In this document: positions 50,560-57,431 of the stretch, piece by piece
Numbering within the stretch: position 1 is the first letter of the stretch
How the letters are laid out: the number at the start of each line of letters is the position of its first letter
DNA from: JOPF133 sp052144935
GTDB taxonomy: Bacteria; Acidobacteriota; Terriglobia; Bryobacterales; Bryobacteraceae
Length of the DNA: 57,431 nt
Assembly (NCBI GenBank): GCA_052144935.1
Contig: JBKQPR010000144.1
Coordinates: 1 to 57,431, forward strand
Direction of reading: 5' to 3'
Program-made: the position numbers and the translations under genes
The notes under the pieces: generated by a model
Databases searched by the model: none
What the model saw: the letters and a program-made list of their open reading frames with translations, nothing else
What the model was told of the DNA's origin: nothing

Positions 50560-51699
50560 TCACGCGGCCTCTCCTGTGCCAGAACTCCCCTTGTCGTTTG
50601 CTTTGCGATTCAGCTTAGCGAGAGCTTCGCGTTTCATCTGCAGCTTCATCTGTGAGTACTTCTTGAACACCTTCGCGTCGCCCTGGCGCAGGAGCTGGGT
50701 GACCCATTCATCGGCCACGCCCCCGGCGCTCAAGCGAGTCGCATACGTCGATCGGAGATCGTAAATCCGGAAGTAAGGAATTCCCGCCTTCCGAAGCGTC
50801 GTCGCCCAGACCTTCTTGAAGCTGGCCTGATAGCCGGACGGGTTGTCTGGGTTGGGGAACAGGTAAGGCCCCGGCCCCGAGATCGCGATCTGTTTTCTGA
50901 ACGCTTCAACTGCGAACTCTGTCAACGGTACCTCGGCAACTCCACTCGCAGTCTTCGAATCCGGAATCCAGACGAATGCATTTGCCAGGTCCACGTCCTC
51001 CTTCTTCATCGGGGCGAGCTCCTTATATATCCGCAGGCCCGTTTCCGTGATGATACGGATCACGTTGCTCAGGTAATTCGGCGCGGACGCCTCGATCTTT
51101 TCCTGCTCCGACCACGTCATGTAGTGCGGGCGGAAAAGCCCTTTCACCCGGACCGGGAACTCCACCCCAGAACACGGGTTCGCCACCAATAGCTTCTTGC
51201 GCACGGCGACATTCAACATCCGCCGCAAGACTCGAAACTCCTGGTGGACTGTGCTCGGTTTGACGAGCCCCTTGGCGACCTTGCCCTCGGACCTCGTGAT
51301 TTGGACGCGCTGCTCCAAACGCCGGCGCAAACACGTCTCGATCACATCCGCGGTCAGATCGACCAACAGGACCTCCCCAAACCCAGCATTAAGATGCTTT
51401 GCCACCCGCGTATAGGACAGATGCGTCTTCGGTGCCCGAAACGGCGGTTTGGAAAACGCTTCCAGAAAATGTTCCGACCATTGCGCGAATGTGAACTGTT
51501 CGCCTTTGCGAAGCAACGGCAAAATGTTGCTGTCGCGGGCCTGCAACCTCTCGCGCAACCCCTTCTGAGCCTCTTCCCAGTCATCAGTGTTCGTTGATTC
51601 TCTCTGGCGGTTACCATCTCGGTCGCGATAGTCCATCCACCAGAACTTCGATTCCTCCTTTCGAAAAAGACGTCCATCGTGTTTCCTAGGTCTTGCCAT
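50560..51699 (-). CDS. Tyrosine recombinase / phage-type integrase
   Basis: 379 residues. An N-terminal SAM-like core-binding domain (about 70-170) is followed by the catalytic domain, with the first Arg in ITETGLRIYKEL, the Lys region IPDSKTASG, the box II sequence YDLRSTYATRL where the usual HxxR His is Tyr, and the nucleophile Tyr in KKYSQMKLQMKRE. It integrates and excises the element at tRNA-Thr. The excisionase gene lies upstream and overlaps it by 14 bases, so the two form a minus-strand transcript reading toward the tRNA. Confidence 0.92.
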   Translation of the reverse strand: MARPRKHDGRLFRKEESKFWWMDYRDRDGNRQRESTNTDDWEEAQKGLRERLQARDSNILPLLRKGEQFTFAQWSEHFLEAFSKPPFRAPKTHLSYTRVAKHLNAGFGEVLLVDLTADVIETCLRRRLEQRVQITRSEGKVAKGLVKPSTVHQEFRVLRRMLNVAVRKKLLVANPCSGVEFPVRVKGLFRPHYMTWSEQEKIEASAPNYLSNVIRIITETGLRIYKELAPMKKEDVDLANAFVWIPDSKTASGVAEVPLTEFAVEAFRKQIAISGPGPYLFPNPDNPSGYQASFKKVWATTLRKAGIPYFRIYDLRSTYATRLSAGGVADEWVTQLLRQGDAKVFKKYSQMKLQMKREALAKLNRKANDKGSSGTGEAA

Positions 51700-51943
51700 T
51701 TCCCACCTCCTGCTTGAATGCGGCGCGGAAGGGCTCGAGATCCGATTTGAGGAACCGGACGTTTCGGCCCATCACGCGGAGATGGGGAATCTGCTTTCGC
51801 TCAACCCAAAGATACACCGTTTGCGGGCTGACGCCAAGGAACACCGCCGCTTGCCGAACAGTCAACGGGATTTCGTCAGCAACGGCAAAGGCGGATTGTC
51901 CGCCCCCGCTGCTCGATTTGAGGGGGAGGCTCTCGGAATTCAT
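51686..51943 (-). CDS. Excisionase-family helix-turn-helix protein
   Basis: 85 residues, with an HTH_17-type domain at about 25-75: LTVRQAAVFLGVSPQTVYLW, then VERKQIPHLRVMGRNVRFLK. It is encoded directly upstream of and slightly overlapping the integrase gene, the classic recombination directionality factor position. The first ATG (MNSESLPLK) is taken; the domain would be unharmed by a later start. Confidence 0.85.
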   Translation of the reverse strand: MNSESLPLKSSSGGGQSAFAVADEIPLTVRQAAVFLGVSPQTVYLWVERKQIPHLRVMGRNVRFLKSDLEPFRAAFKQEVGNGKT

Positions 51944-52217
51944 ACCCTCTTATATGGCTTACTCTGATTTTTTTCAAACAGACTTGAGACGGCGCCGCAC
52001 GATGATGCAAGCCGAGTAGTGCAATCGTTTTAGACGCAATCACTTCCCGTTCCCAGCACGCACAAGATCGTCATAAATGAAGAGGGGCAGTATTCGTACC
52101 CGTTTTCTCGATCCATCTCGAACGTAGCTGGAAGCTCATTCCTTCACGTCCGCCGTTCTGGCTTTCCGGAAGGGCCGTTGGTTTGATCGTTGAAGAACTC
52201 TTCGGCAGAATTGCGAC
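51944..52217. other. Divergent intergenic region of the element, no gene seen
   Basis: 274 bases between the excisionase (minus) and the toroid protein (plus). It contains TTTTTTTCAAAC-like AT-rich sequence near 51967, relative to GC-rich surroundings, which probably holds the promoters of both transcripts. No ORF or RNA gene is recognised. Confidence 0.4.
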
Positions 52218-53117
52218 ATGAGCAACTCTGATCTTCTTGAGGAACTGCGCGGTCGGGAACTGCGCGGCGGAGGGTGGAGTTTCTTCGGCTCACGGCAGGT
52301 CAGTTTGGAAGCTACGTCTTTAGCAAGCCTCTGCCTGCTGGCGGAGTGGCCTTCTGAGGCGCTGCGGCTGGGCAAGCTTTTGTCAGGCGTGCAGCTTGCG
52401 GACGGCAGTTGGCCATCGTTCGTTGGTGACCGGGAATCTTCGTGGACAACGGCCCTTGCCGTCTGTGCATTGAATTCAGTCAACGATCCGTCAAAAGCCC
52501 GAGAACGAGGTGAATCCTGGCTTCTGAGAACCAAGGGCCGAGAGGGCCATTGGTTCTGGCGATGGAAATTCAAAACGGCTGATCGCAACGTTCGCTTCGA
52601 TCCCGACAAGTACGGTTGGCCCTGGATTTCGGGCTCCGCAAGCTGGGTCATCCCCACAGCCTTCAGCATCATCGCTATTAAGCAATTCACGGTCTGCAAT
52701 CGCTCCGAGGAATCGGAGAAACGCATCCATTTGGGTGCCGAGATGCTTCTGGACCGAGCATGTGTTGACGGAGGGTGGAACTCGGGAAACAGCGTTGTTT
52801 ACGGAGTGCCGCTGGGCCCGCATGTTGAGGCGACAGCGATCGCGCTGCTGGCTCTCCAGGACGAACAGCGAACCGAAATGGTTCAAAAGAGCTTGTCATG
52901 GCTGCGACAGAACGCAGCCAGCGTGGATTCTGTTTCCAGTCTTGCCTGGTGCATTCTCACCTTGTTCGTGTACCAAGAGCCTATCGGAGGGCTAAGGAAC
53001 AAATTGGCGACCATCATCGGTGACGGCCGCGACATCCGGAATAATGCAACTCTCGCCACCGCTATTCTCGCGCTGAAGTGCGGCGAGATGATTCATCCCT
53101 TCGTGGTGCTGCGATGA
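52218..53117 (+). CDS. Prenyltransferase / squalene-cyclase-like alpha-toroid protein
   Basis: 299 residues with no signal peptide. Repeated helix pairs contain the typical words ATSLASLCLLAEW, LSGVQLADGSWPSF, WTTALAVCALN, GHWFWRWKF, DGGWNSGNS, HVEATAIALLALQDE and SLAWCILTLF, as in terpene cyclase / prenyltransferase toroids. The catalytic DXDD of squalene-hopene cyclase is not visible, so a binding or non-terpene role is likely. Its stop overlaps the start of a Tat-exported DUF362 gene by four bases (ATGA), so the two proteins probably work together. Confidence 0.7.
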   Translation: MSNSDLLEELRGRELRGGGWSFFGSRQVSLEATSLASLCLLAEWPSEALRLGKLLSGVQLADGSWPSFVGDRESSWTTALAVCALNSVNDPSKARERGESWLLRTKGREGHWFWRWKFKTADRNVRFDPDKYGWPWISGSASWVIPTAFSIIAIKQFTVCNRSEESEKRIHLGAEMLLDRACVDGGWNSGNSVVYGVPLGPHVEATAIALLALQDEQRTEMVQKSLSWLRQNAASVDSVSSLAWCILTLFVYQEPIGGLRNKLATIIGDGRDIRNNATLATAILALKCGEMIHPFVVLR

Positions 53118-54100
53118 AGCTCGATCGTCGACGCTTCCTTGGCTCCTCAGTGGGTGTGGCTGCCGCAACAGGAGTGACGGCCGAATGGGTTTGGCCGAAG
53201 CATTCTGTCTCGTACCGGCGACCTCATTCGGCTGTAGCGGTGTTGAATGTGGACGAGTACTCAGAGAAGATCGAGGCGCTCCTTCTGGATGGTTTGCGGC
53301 TATTCCGGCTACCGGTGATGGGGCGGTCCATTCTTCTAAAACCAAACTTGGTGGAAGACTTGCCGGGTCCAGTGAACACGAACTCGGCTCTGATTGGCGC
53401 CGCGGCGCGATGTTTCCTCCGTCTTGGCGCCGCGCGGGTTGTGATTGGCGAGGGTCCTGGACATCAACGCGACACGGAACTCGTAGTGCAGGCGGCAGGT
53501 CTCAAGCCGCATCTCGCGGAACGGCAGATCGAGTTCGTGGATCTCAACCGGGACGAGCTCAGAAAAGTGAAGCTGAAAGCCAATTACAGCGGTCTAGGCG
53601 AGCTCTGGCTGCCGAGTGTGGTTCTCGAATCCGACTTCGTTGTTTCAATGCCCAAAGTGAAGACCCATCATTGGGCAGGGGTCACACTGAGCTTGAAAAA
53701 CATGTTCGGTGTTGTGCCAGGCATGAAGTACGGCTGGCCGAAGAATCTACTGCACTGGAGCGGAATTCACGAAAGCATCCTCGACATCTGTGCGACCGTT
53801 CCGATCCACTTCGTGATCGCTGACGGTATTACCGCAATGGAAGGCAACGGACCGCTTCAGGGAAGCCCCCGCCAACTGGGCAAGATTGTACTTGCCGATG
53901 ATCCTGTCGCGGCAGACGCAACCTGCGCACGACTGATGGGCTTTGATCCGCTACAGGTTCGGCATCTCTCCGAGGGGGGCCATTTCCTTGGGAACCTTCG
54001 CGAGGACCGTATCAGGATGTTGGCGGAAGAAGTCGGAGCACCGACGCGCCCGTTTTCGGTACTGCCGGAATTCCGCTACCTCCTTGCAGTGAAGGGCTAG
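53114..54100 (+). CDS. Tat-exported DUF362 protein
   Basis: 328 residues from the ATG at 53114; the longer frame to 53078 runs into the previous gene. It has a Tat signal, DRRRFLGSSVGVAAATG. The DUF362 fold follows with ILLKPNLVEDLPG, VVIGEGPGH, MPKVKTHHWAGVTLSLKNMF, GVVPG and ADGITAMEGNGP near 240-255. The DUF362 ferredoxin part is absent, leaving the single conserved domain. Function is not established for the family. It is coupled to the toroid protein by a four-base overlap. Confidence 0.75.
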   Translation: MKLDRRRFLGSSVGVAAATGVTAEWVWPKHSVSYRRPHSAVAVLNVDEYSEKIEALLLDGLRLFRLPVMGRSILLKPNLVEDLPGPVNTNSALIGAAARCFLRLGAARVVIGEGPGHQRDTELVVQAAGLKPHLAERQIEFVDLNRDELRKVKLKANYSGLGELWLPSVVLESDFVVSMPKVKTHHWAGVTLSLKNMFGVVPGMKYGWPKNLLHWSGIHESILDICATVPIHFVIADGITAMEGNGPLQGSPRQLGKIVLADDPVAADATCARLMGFDPLQVRHLSEGGHFLGNLREDRIRMLAEEVGAPTRPFSVLPEFRYLLAVKG

Positions 54101-54139
54101 AGAAAGAACTGCTGGAGAGAGATTGCGGCGAACGGGGCG

Positions 54140-54575
54140 TCCGTGAACCCAACGGAATGAGGGGAAGTGGTTCCCGCGAAAAAAACGCGGCGGTCCCCTG
54201 TCAGCCTAATGTCCTTGCTCCTGCTTGCGCCAGTCTCGGCCGGAAGGAAGGAGGAAAAGTGGTTCCCTAAAAAAACGTGCAATGATTCCCGGCGATCCGA
54301 TCTGCTCGCGTTTCTGGGCAACCGATCTCAGCGGGAAGGAACGAGGAAAAGTGGTTCCCTCGAAAAGAGTGCCGCGGTCCCCCTTGCGAACCCGACTTCC
54401 CTGGCTGCCTCTCGGCGAACGGGCTCGGCCGGGCGGCATGAGGAAAAGTGGTTCCTTCGAAAAAAGTATCGCACCTCTGGTGGAGCCTGACTCCTGGACC
54501 TCGGTCTGAACAGAGGGGATGAGGAAAAGTGGTTCCGTAAAGAAAATGTGCCGGGCAAATTGTTCATCGCTGAAT
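54140..54575. repeat. Array of five spaced repeats, core GAGGAAAAGTGGTTCC
   Basis: The core GAGGAAAAGTGGTTCC starts at 54251, 54343, 54440 and 54521, with a variant GAGGGGAAGTGGTTCC at 54159. Spacing is 92, 92, 97 and 81 bases. Weaker similarity extends upstream (CTCGGCCGGAAGGA-type) and downstream (run of A, then GTGC and GGTCCCC), leaving about 30 variable bases per unit. In the frame of the core the units encode RKSGSLKKRA, RKSGSLEKSAAVP, MRKSGSFEKS and MRKSGSVKK; three units have an ATG in that position. The array fills the gap between the DUF362 and MoxR genes. There is no cas gene, so it is not a CRISPR. Confidence 0.8.
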
Positions 54576-54687
54576 TGGAAGGTCTTCCGACGAGCCCGTA
54601 ACAAGGCAGTTTTGGCGAAAGACCGAGAAGTTGAGGAGCCCTCGGAACGATTCTGCCTTAGCATGAGTCTTCAAGGAGCCCCGACGA

Positions 54688-55641
54688 GTGTTCTCCTCGA
54701 TCCAAGAGTTATCCGAGAAGCTGGATGCCGCCAAATACGTGACGGATCCGGTAACGCTCAAGGTGATCTATCTTGCCGCCCAAATGCAGAAGCCCGTTTT
54801 GGCCGAAGGGCCACCGGGCTCTGGTAAGACAGAACTGGCCAAAGTAGTTGCTCTCGCAGCAGACACCACCATCGAACGTCTTCAATGCTACGAGGGTCTC
54901 AATGAGGAAAAGGCCATCGGCAAGTTCGACGAGTCCCTGCAGCGTCTCTACCTGAATACACAGGGCAGTACGGCATCTGCCAGTTGGGCTTCCTTGCGGC
55001 GGGATCTGCATACCCTGGAATTCTTTCAGGAAGGACCACTCCTGAGGGCGCTCCTATGTGAGAAGCCGTGCGTCTTGTTGATCGATGAAATCGACAAGGT
55101 CAGTGAAGAGTTCGAAGCGGAACTCCTCGAGATCTTGAGTGACTGGCAACTGTCCATCCCTAAGATCGGTACGATCAAGGCGAAGAGCAAGCCCTTCGTG
55201 GTGCTGACCTCGAATGAAGTTCGCCGGATCGGCGATCCGTTGCGGCGTCGAAGTCTATATCTGCGGTTCGAACACCCAACGATCGAGCGGGAGACCCAGA
55301 TCCTGGAAAAGCGCACGGCTGACACACATGCGGAATTACATGGCCAGCTTGCCGGCTTCGCGCACGCACTTCGCGGCTACACTCTGGAAAAGGCACCATC
55401 GATCGCCGAAATGCTCGATCTCGCCGAGGCGCTTAAAGTCCTAGGCGTTCGCGAAATCAGCGCCGACCTGCGGGATGTTCTCCTGCCTCTGATTGCCAAG
55501 ACGCAGAACGACCGCAAACGGCTCTTGCTTCGGGATGGCTTCGAAAGCCTGGTCTACGACACACAGCAGTACAGCAGGGACGGAGGCCGGGCAGCTCTTG
55601 AGCAAAAGGAACTTGTATGCACAGAGCGGCGGCGTTACTAA
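54688..55641 (+). CDS. MoxR-type AAA ATPase
   Basis: 317 residues, GTG start with AAGGAG at 54673. Walker A is EGPPGSGKTEL (about 40-50), Walker B is CVLLIDEIDKV (about 125-136), sensor 1 is VVLTSNEVRRIGDPLRRRS with the arginine finger, and a lid helical domain follows. MoxR ATPases are chaperone-like remodelers, usually paired with VWA proteins; none is next to it here. It opens a run of same-strand genes that end in conjugation-type proteins, with a 25-base overlap into the next gene. Confidence 0.85.
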   Translation: MFSSIQELSEKLDAAKYVTDPVTLKVIYLAAQMQKPVLAEGPPGSGKTELAKVVALAADTTIERLQCYEGLNEEKAIGKFDESLQRLYLNTQGSTASASWASLRRDLHTLEFFQEGPLLRALLCEKPCVLLIDEIDKVSEEFEAELLEILSDWQLSIPKIGTIKAKSKPFVVLTSNEVRRIGDPLRRRSLYLRFEHPTIERETQILEKRTADTHAELHGQLAGFAHALRGYTLEKAPSIAEMLDLAEALKVLGVREISADLRDVLLPLIAKTQNDRKRLLLRDGFESLVYDTQQYSRDGGRAALEQKELVCTERRRY

Positions 55642-56093
55642 GCGTAGTGTGCGTGATGGCTCCCGCGTTTGCGGGAGAGTCGCTCAGCATGCGCGAGTAC
55701 GAGGAGCGCTGCGCGAGCTACTACGCCAGCCAATATGGAGTCTCACCAGCTCTCGTGCGCGCCATCATTCAGATCGAATCCGCCTGGCAGCCGGGAGTGG
55801 TTTCCTCGAAGGGTGCGATGGGCTTGATGCAACTCATGCCCGCGACTGCGCAGCACTTTGGCGTGACGCACCCGTTCTACATCCACGAAAATGTGCGTGG
55901 CGGAGTCGCATACCTGGCGGAGCTTCAAGCACTCTTTCATGGAGACTTTCGCCTTGTCGTGGCCGCCTACGCGGCTGGCGAGAAGCCGATTCTCGCGCGT
56001 GGGCTGGACTACTCGTCGGAAGAGGTTTACACATACGTCCAACGGATTGTGCAACAGTATCGCGCCGAGTTGAGGCGCAAAGGAGGGAGATAG
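55617..56093 (+). CDS. Lytic transglycosylase (SLT domain, VirB1-like)
   Basis: 158 residues with a signal peptide (about 1-20, VCVMAPAFAG). SLT/goose-lysozyme-type motifs: Glu54 in IQIESAWQPGVVSSKGAMGL, MQLMPATAQHFGV, then NVRGGVAYLAEL and VVAAYAAGE. It cleaves peptidoglycan; in conjugation systems such enzymes (VirB1) open the wall for the secretion channel. The following VirB9-like gene begins one base after its stop, and the preceding MoxR frame overlaps its start. Confidence 0.85.
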   Translation: MHRAAALLSVVCVMAPAFAGESLSMREYEERCASYYASQYGVSPALVRAIIQIESAWQPGVVSSKGAMGLMQLMPATAQHFGVTHPFYIHENVRGGVAYLAELQALFHGDFRLVVAAYAAGEKPILARGLDYSSEEVYTYVQRIVQQYRAELRRKGGR

Positions 56094-56094
56094 A

Positions 56095-57192
56095 ATGGAT
56101 CGTCCAAAGGCATATCTTTGTCTGGTTTGGTTGGTGGGAGTTGTTTCGGCCCAGACCGGGCAGCAGGGTCTAACAAGACCAACGCCGGCGGTAATGGTGA
56201 CACCCACAAACAGCCGGGCACAGCTTGAACCCGTGATCCTGACTCGTGCCAGTCTTGACGAGAAGGTCATTACTTTGCGGCTAGCTCCTCGGGTGGCCAC
56301 ATCGATCCGAATGCCCGAGCCCGTAAATTCGGTTGTGGTGGGAGACCCGGAAAACTTTCAGGCTGAGCATTCCGAACATGAGCCGGAACTCGTGACCGTG
56401 AAGCCAGTAGCCCTTCAGCCAGCGCAGACCAACCTGTTGATTACGACTACATTAGGTCACCAGGCAAATCTTTTGTTGATCAGCTTCGGTGAGCAGAACG
56501 GCCCAACCCAGACGGTTGACGTGCTGCTGAAATACGGCAAGCCCGCTGCGGGAAGCTTCCTTGTAGAGGAGAGCCCGTTCTCCCCTTCGTTCATCGCCGA
56601 AACGCAAAAGCTTGATGTACACGCAAAGGGATTGGACGTGGCATCAGGGAGTCCGACGACGGTGCAACTCGCTGGGCTGATGAAGGCGGCCAGCTTCGAT
56701 CCGCCTAGGGCAATCGACGGCAAATCCACCGAAATCCTGGATAGACTGCTCGATCGTCAGAAACGCGCGCCTCTCCCGGTCCTGTATGGCCAGCGCCCGG
56801 GTGAGATTGAACCTGGGCCTCGCATCAAGGCCGGCGTCAGCGAGGTGCTGGACGAGGGAAACGAGGTCGTCGTTCTGTTCTCCGCCGTAAATCCCTCAAA
56901 CCATGCGATCGAGATTCTGCCACCGCAGGTTCAACTCGGCGGCAAGGCCAAGAAGAAGTGGACCACAGCAGAGCAGCTTCGCGTGATCGACTTCCGCTTG
57001 AGCACACGGCGCTTAGGCGCGGGGCAGCGAACGGATGGAGTCGTGATCTTTGAGCGGCCAAGCTTCAAACAGTCCAGCGAAACGCTGTTCTTGCAGGTCG
57101 CCGATTCGGGAGCGGTGGATCTTCCGGCGCTAGCCCCGATTGGTTTTGGAATTAGCAGTTTTCGAGGAGGTTCGGCCTATGAAGCCCGATGA
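56095..57192 (+). CDS. VirB9/TrbG-like type IV secretion protein
   Basis: 365 residues. A signal peptide is at about 1-20 (LCLVWLVGVVSAQ). Beta-rich sequence with ITLRLAPRVATSIRMPEPVN, VVVGDPENF, LVTVKPVALQPAQTNLLITT and LLLISFGE resembles the N-terminal domain of VirB9/TrbG/CagX. The C-terminal part, with VVVLFSAVNPSNHAIEILPP, is less typical. Its position after a transglycosylase and before a protein shaped like VirB10 supports an outer-membrane-complex role in conjugation. I hold the name loosely since the family is only inferred by eye. Confidence 0.5.
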   Translation: MDRPKAYLCLVWLVGVVSAQTGQQGLTRPTPAVMVTPTNSRAQLEPVILTRASLDEKVITLRLAPRVATSIRMPEPVNSVVVGDPENFQAEHSEHEPELVTVKPVALQPAQTNLLITTTLGHQANLLLISFGEQNGPTQTVDVLLKYGKPAAGSFLVEESPFSPSFIAETQKLDVHAKGLDVASGSPTTVQLAGLMKAASFDPPRAIDGKSTEILDRLLDRQKRAPLPVLYGQRPGEIEPGPRIKAGVSEVLDEGNEVVVLFSAVNPSNHAIEILPPQVQLGGKAKKKWTTAEQLRVIDFRLSTRRLGAGQRTDGVVIFERPSFKQSSETLFLQVADSGAVDLPALAPIGFGISSFRGGSAYEAR

Positions 57193-57431
57193 AAACACTC
57201 AACGGATTAAGCCTGTAGAGGATCACGACGAGAGCTCGAATATCGAACGCGAGCACGAGTCCGAGGCGGCGGAAGTACAGGAGCCGCAGCCTACGGGATG
57301 GGCTGCGCAATTGCGGCAACTCATGCACGGTTCGGCGCAAGGTGAAGCCCGAACCAACATCAAGCGTCAGCAACTCAGAGAGGATCGCACCAAGAGCTTT
57401 CTCTTGCTTGCCGGGCTCACAGTTGTGTTGG
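57179..57431 (+). CDS. VirB10/TrbI-like protein, 5' part only
   Basis: 84 residues are visible before the window ends. The ATG has GAGGAGG seven bases upstream and overlaps the end of the VirB9-like gene. The product begins with a long acidic, hydrophilic cytoplasmic stretch (rich in Glu, Gln and Asp) and then a membrane span starting RTKSFLLLAGLTVVL, the layout of VirB10/TrbI, whose N-terminus is inside and passes the inner membrane once. The decisive beta-barrel domain lies outside the window. Confidence 0.5.
   Translation, partial: MKPDENTQRIKPVEDHDESSNIEREHESEAAEVQEPQPTGWAAQLRQLMHGSAQGEARTNIKRQQLREDRTKSFLLLAGLTVVL

Noticed and set aside
54140..54575. CRISPR array
   Set aside because: Only about 16 bases are well conserved, spacing varies from 81 to 97, flanks of the units are themselves related, and there are no cas genes.

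Overview
The window looks like high-GC chromosome of an acidobacterium, most likely of the Solibacter/Bryobacter group. This is inferred from gene families: a VWFA-related protein of the acidobacterial type, a 1210-residue Oar-like TonB-dependent receptor with an N-terminal carboxypeptidase-regulatory-like domain, an ADOP-type duplicated FtsX permease, and a winged-helix regulator domain typical of these genomes. No 16S gene is present, so the assignment rests on gene content only.

Layout. (1) Positions 1 to about 4650 are the right part of a decayed integrated element: a possible IS21-type end, a frameshifted and truncated CHC2/DUF3987 gene, a small excisionase, a zinc-ribbon protein and a broken small gene. 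It ends at a 3' fragment of a tRNA-Arg(ACG) gene (4605-4649). (2) Positions 5047-50390 are mostly chromosomal backbone. They hold a VWA protein; a carbohydrate-related cluster (six-hairpin glycosidase-like protein, TonB receptor, and a divergent membrane regulator carrying the same glycosidase-like domain); the yacL-like/ispD/ispF operon; a radical SAM enzyme; acyl-CoA synthetase plus lactate permease; rsfS-rlmH-accD-folC-plsC; a rifampin-phosphotransferase-like enzyme; a Tat-exported GH2 enzyme; an AraC/VOC pair; a large hybrid sensor kinase; an ADOP permease; and the operon rpe, BamD-like, response regulator, yajQ, alpha/beta hydrolase. Accessory islets lie between these: a 661-residue membrane protein with a HEPN-like motif (17913-19898), a Septu-like ATPase/HNH pair plus a nucleotidyltransferase (23667-26379), and a broken VapBC-like pair (30404-30705). 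(3) From the intact tRNA-Thr(CGT) at 50390-50465 onward lies an integrative and probably conjugative element: tyrosine integrase, excisionase, a terpene-cyclase-like toroid protein with a Tat-exported DUF362 protein, a five-copy repeat array, then a MoxR ATPase, lytic transglycosylase, VirB9/TrbG-like and VirB10/TrbI-like genes running off the right edge.

The strongest candidates for something undescribed are: the repeat array at 54159-54575 inside the conjugative element; the regulator at 11518-13449 that fuses a winged-helix domain, a membrane segment and a glycosidase-like domain, preceded by a LacI-type palindrome; the lone membrane/HEPN-like protein at 17913-19898; a 51-bp in-frame minisatellite in a response regulator; and a 194-bp tandem duplication spanning the ends of two convergent genes.

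All calls come from reading translations and sequence by eye; no database search was run.
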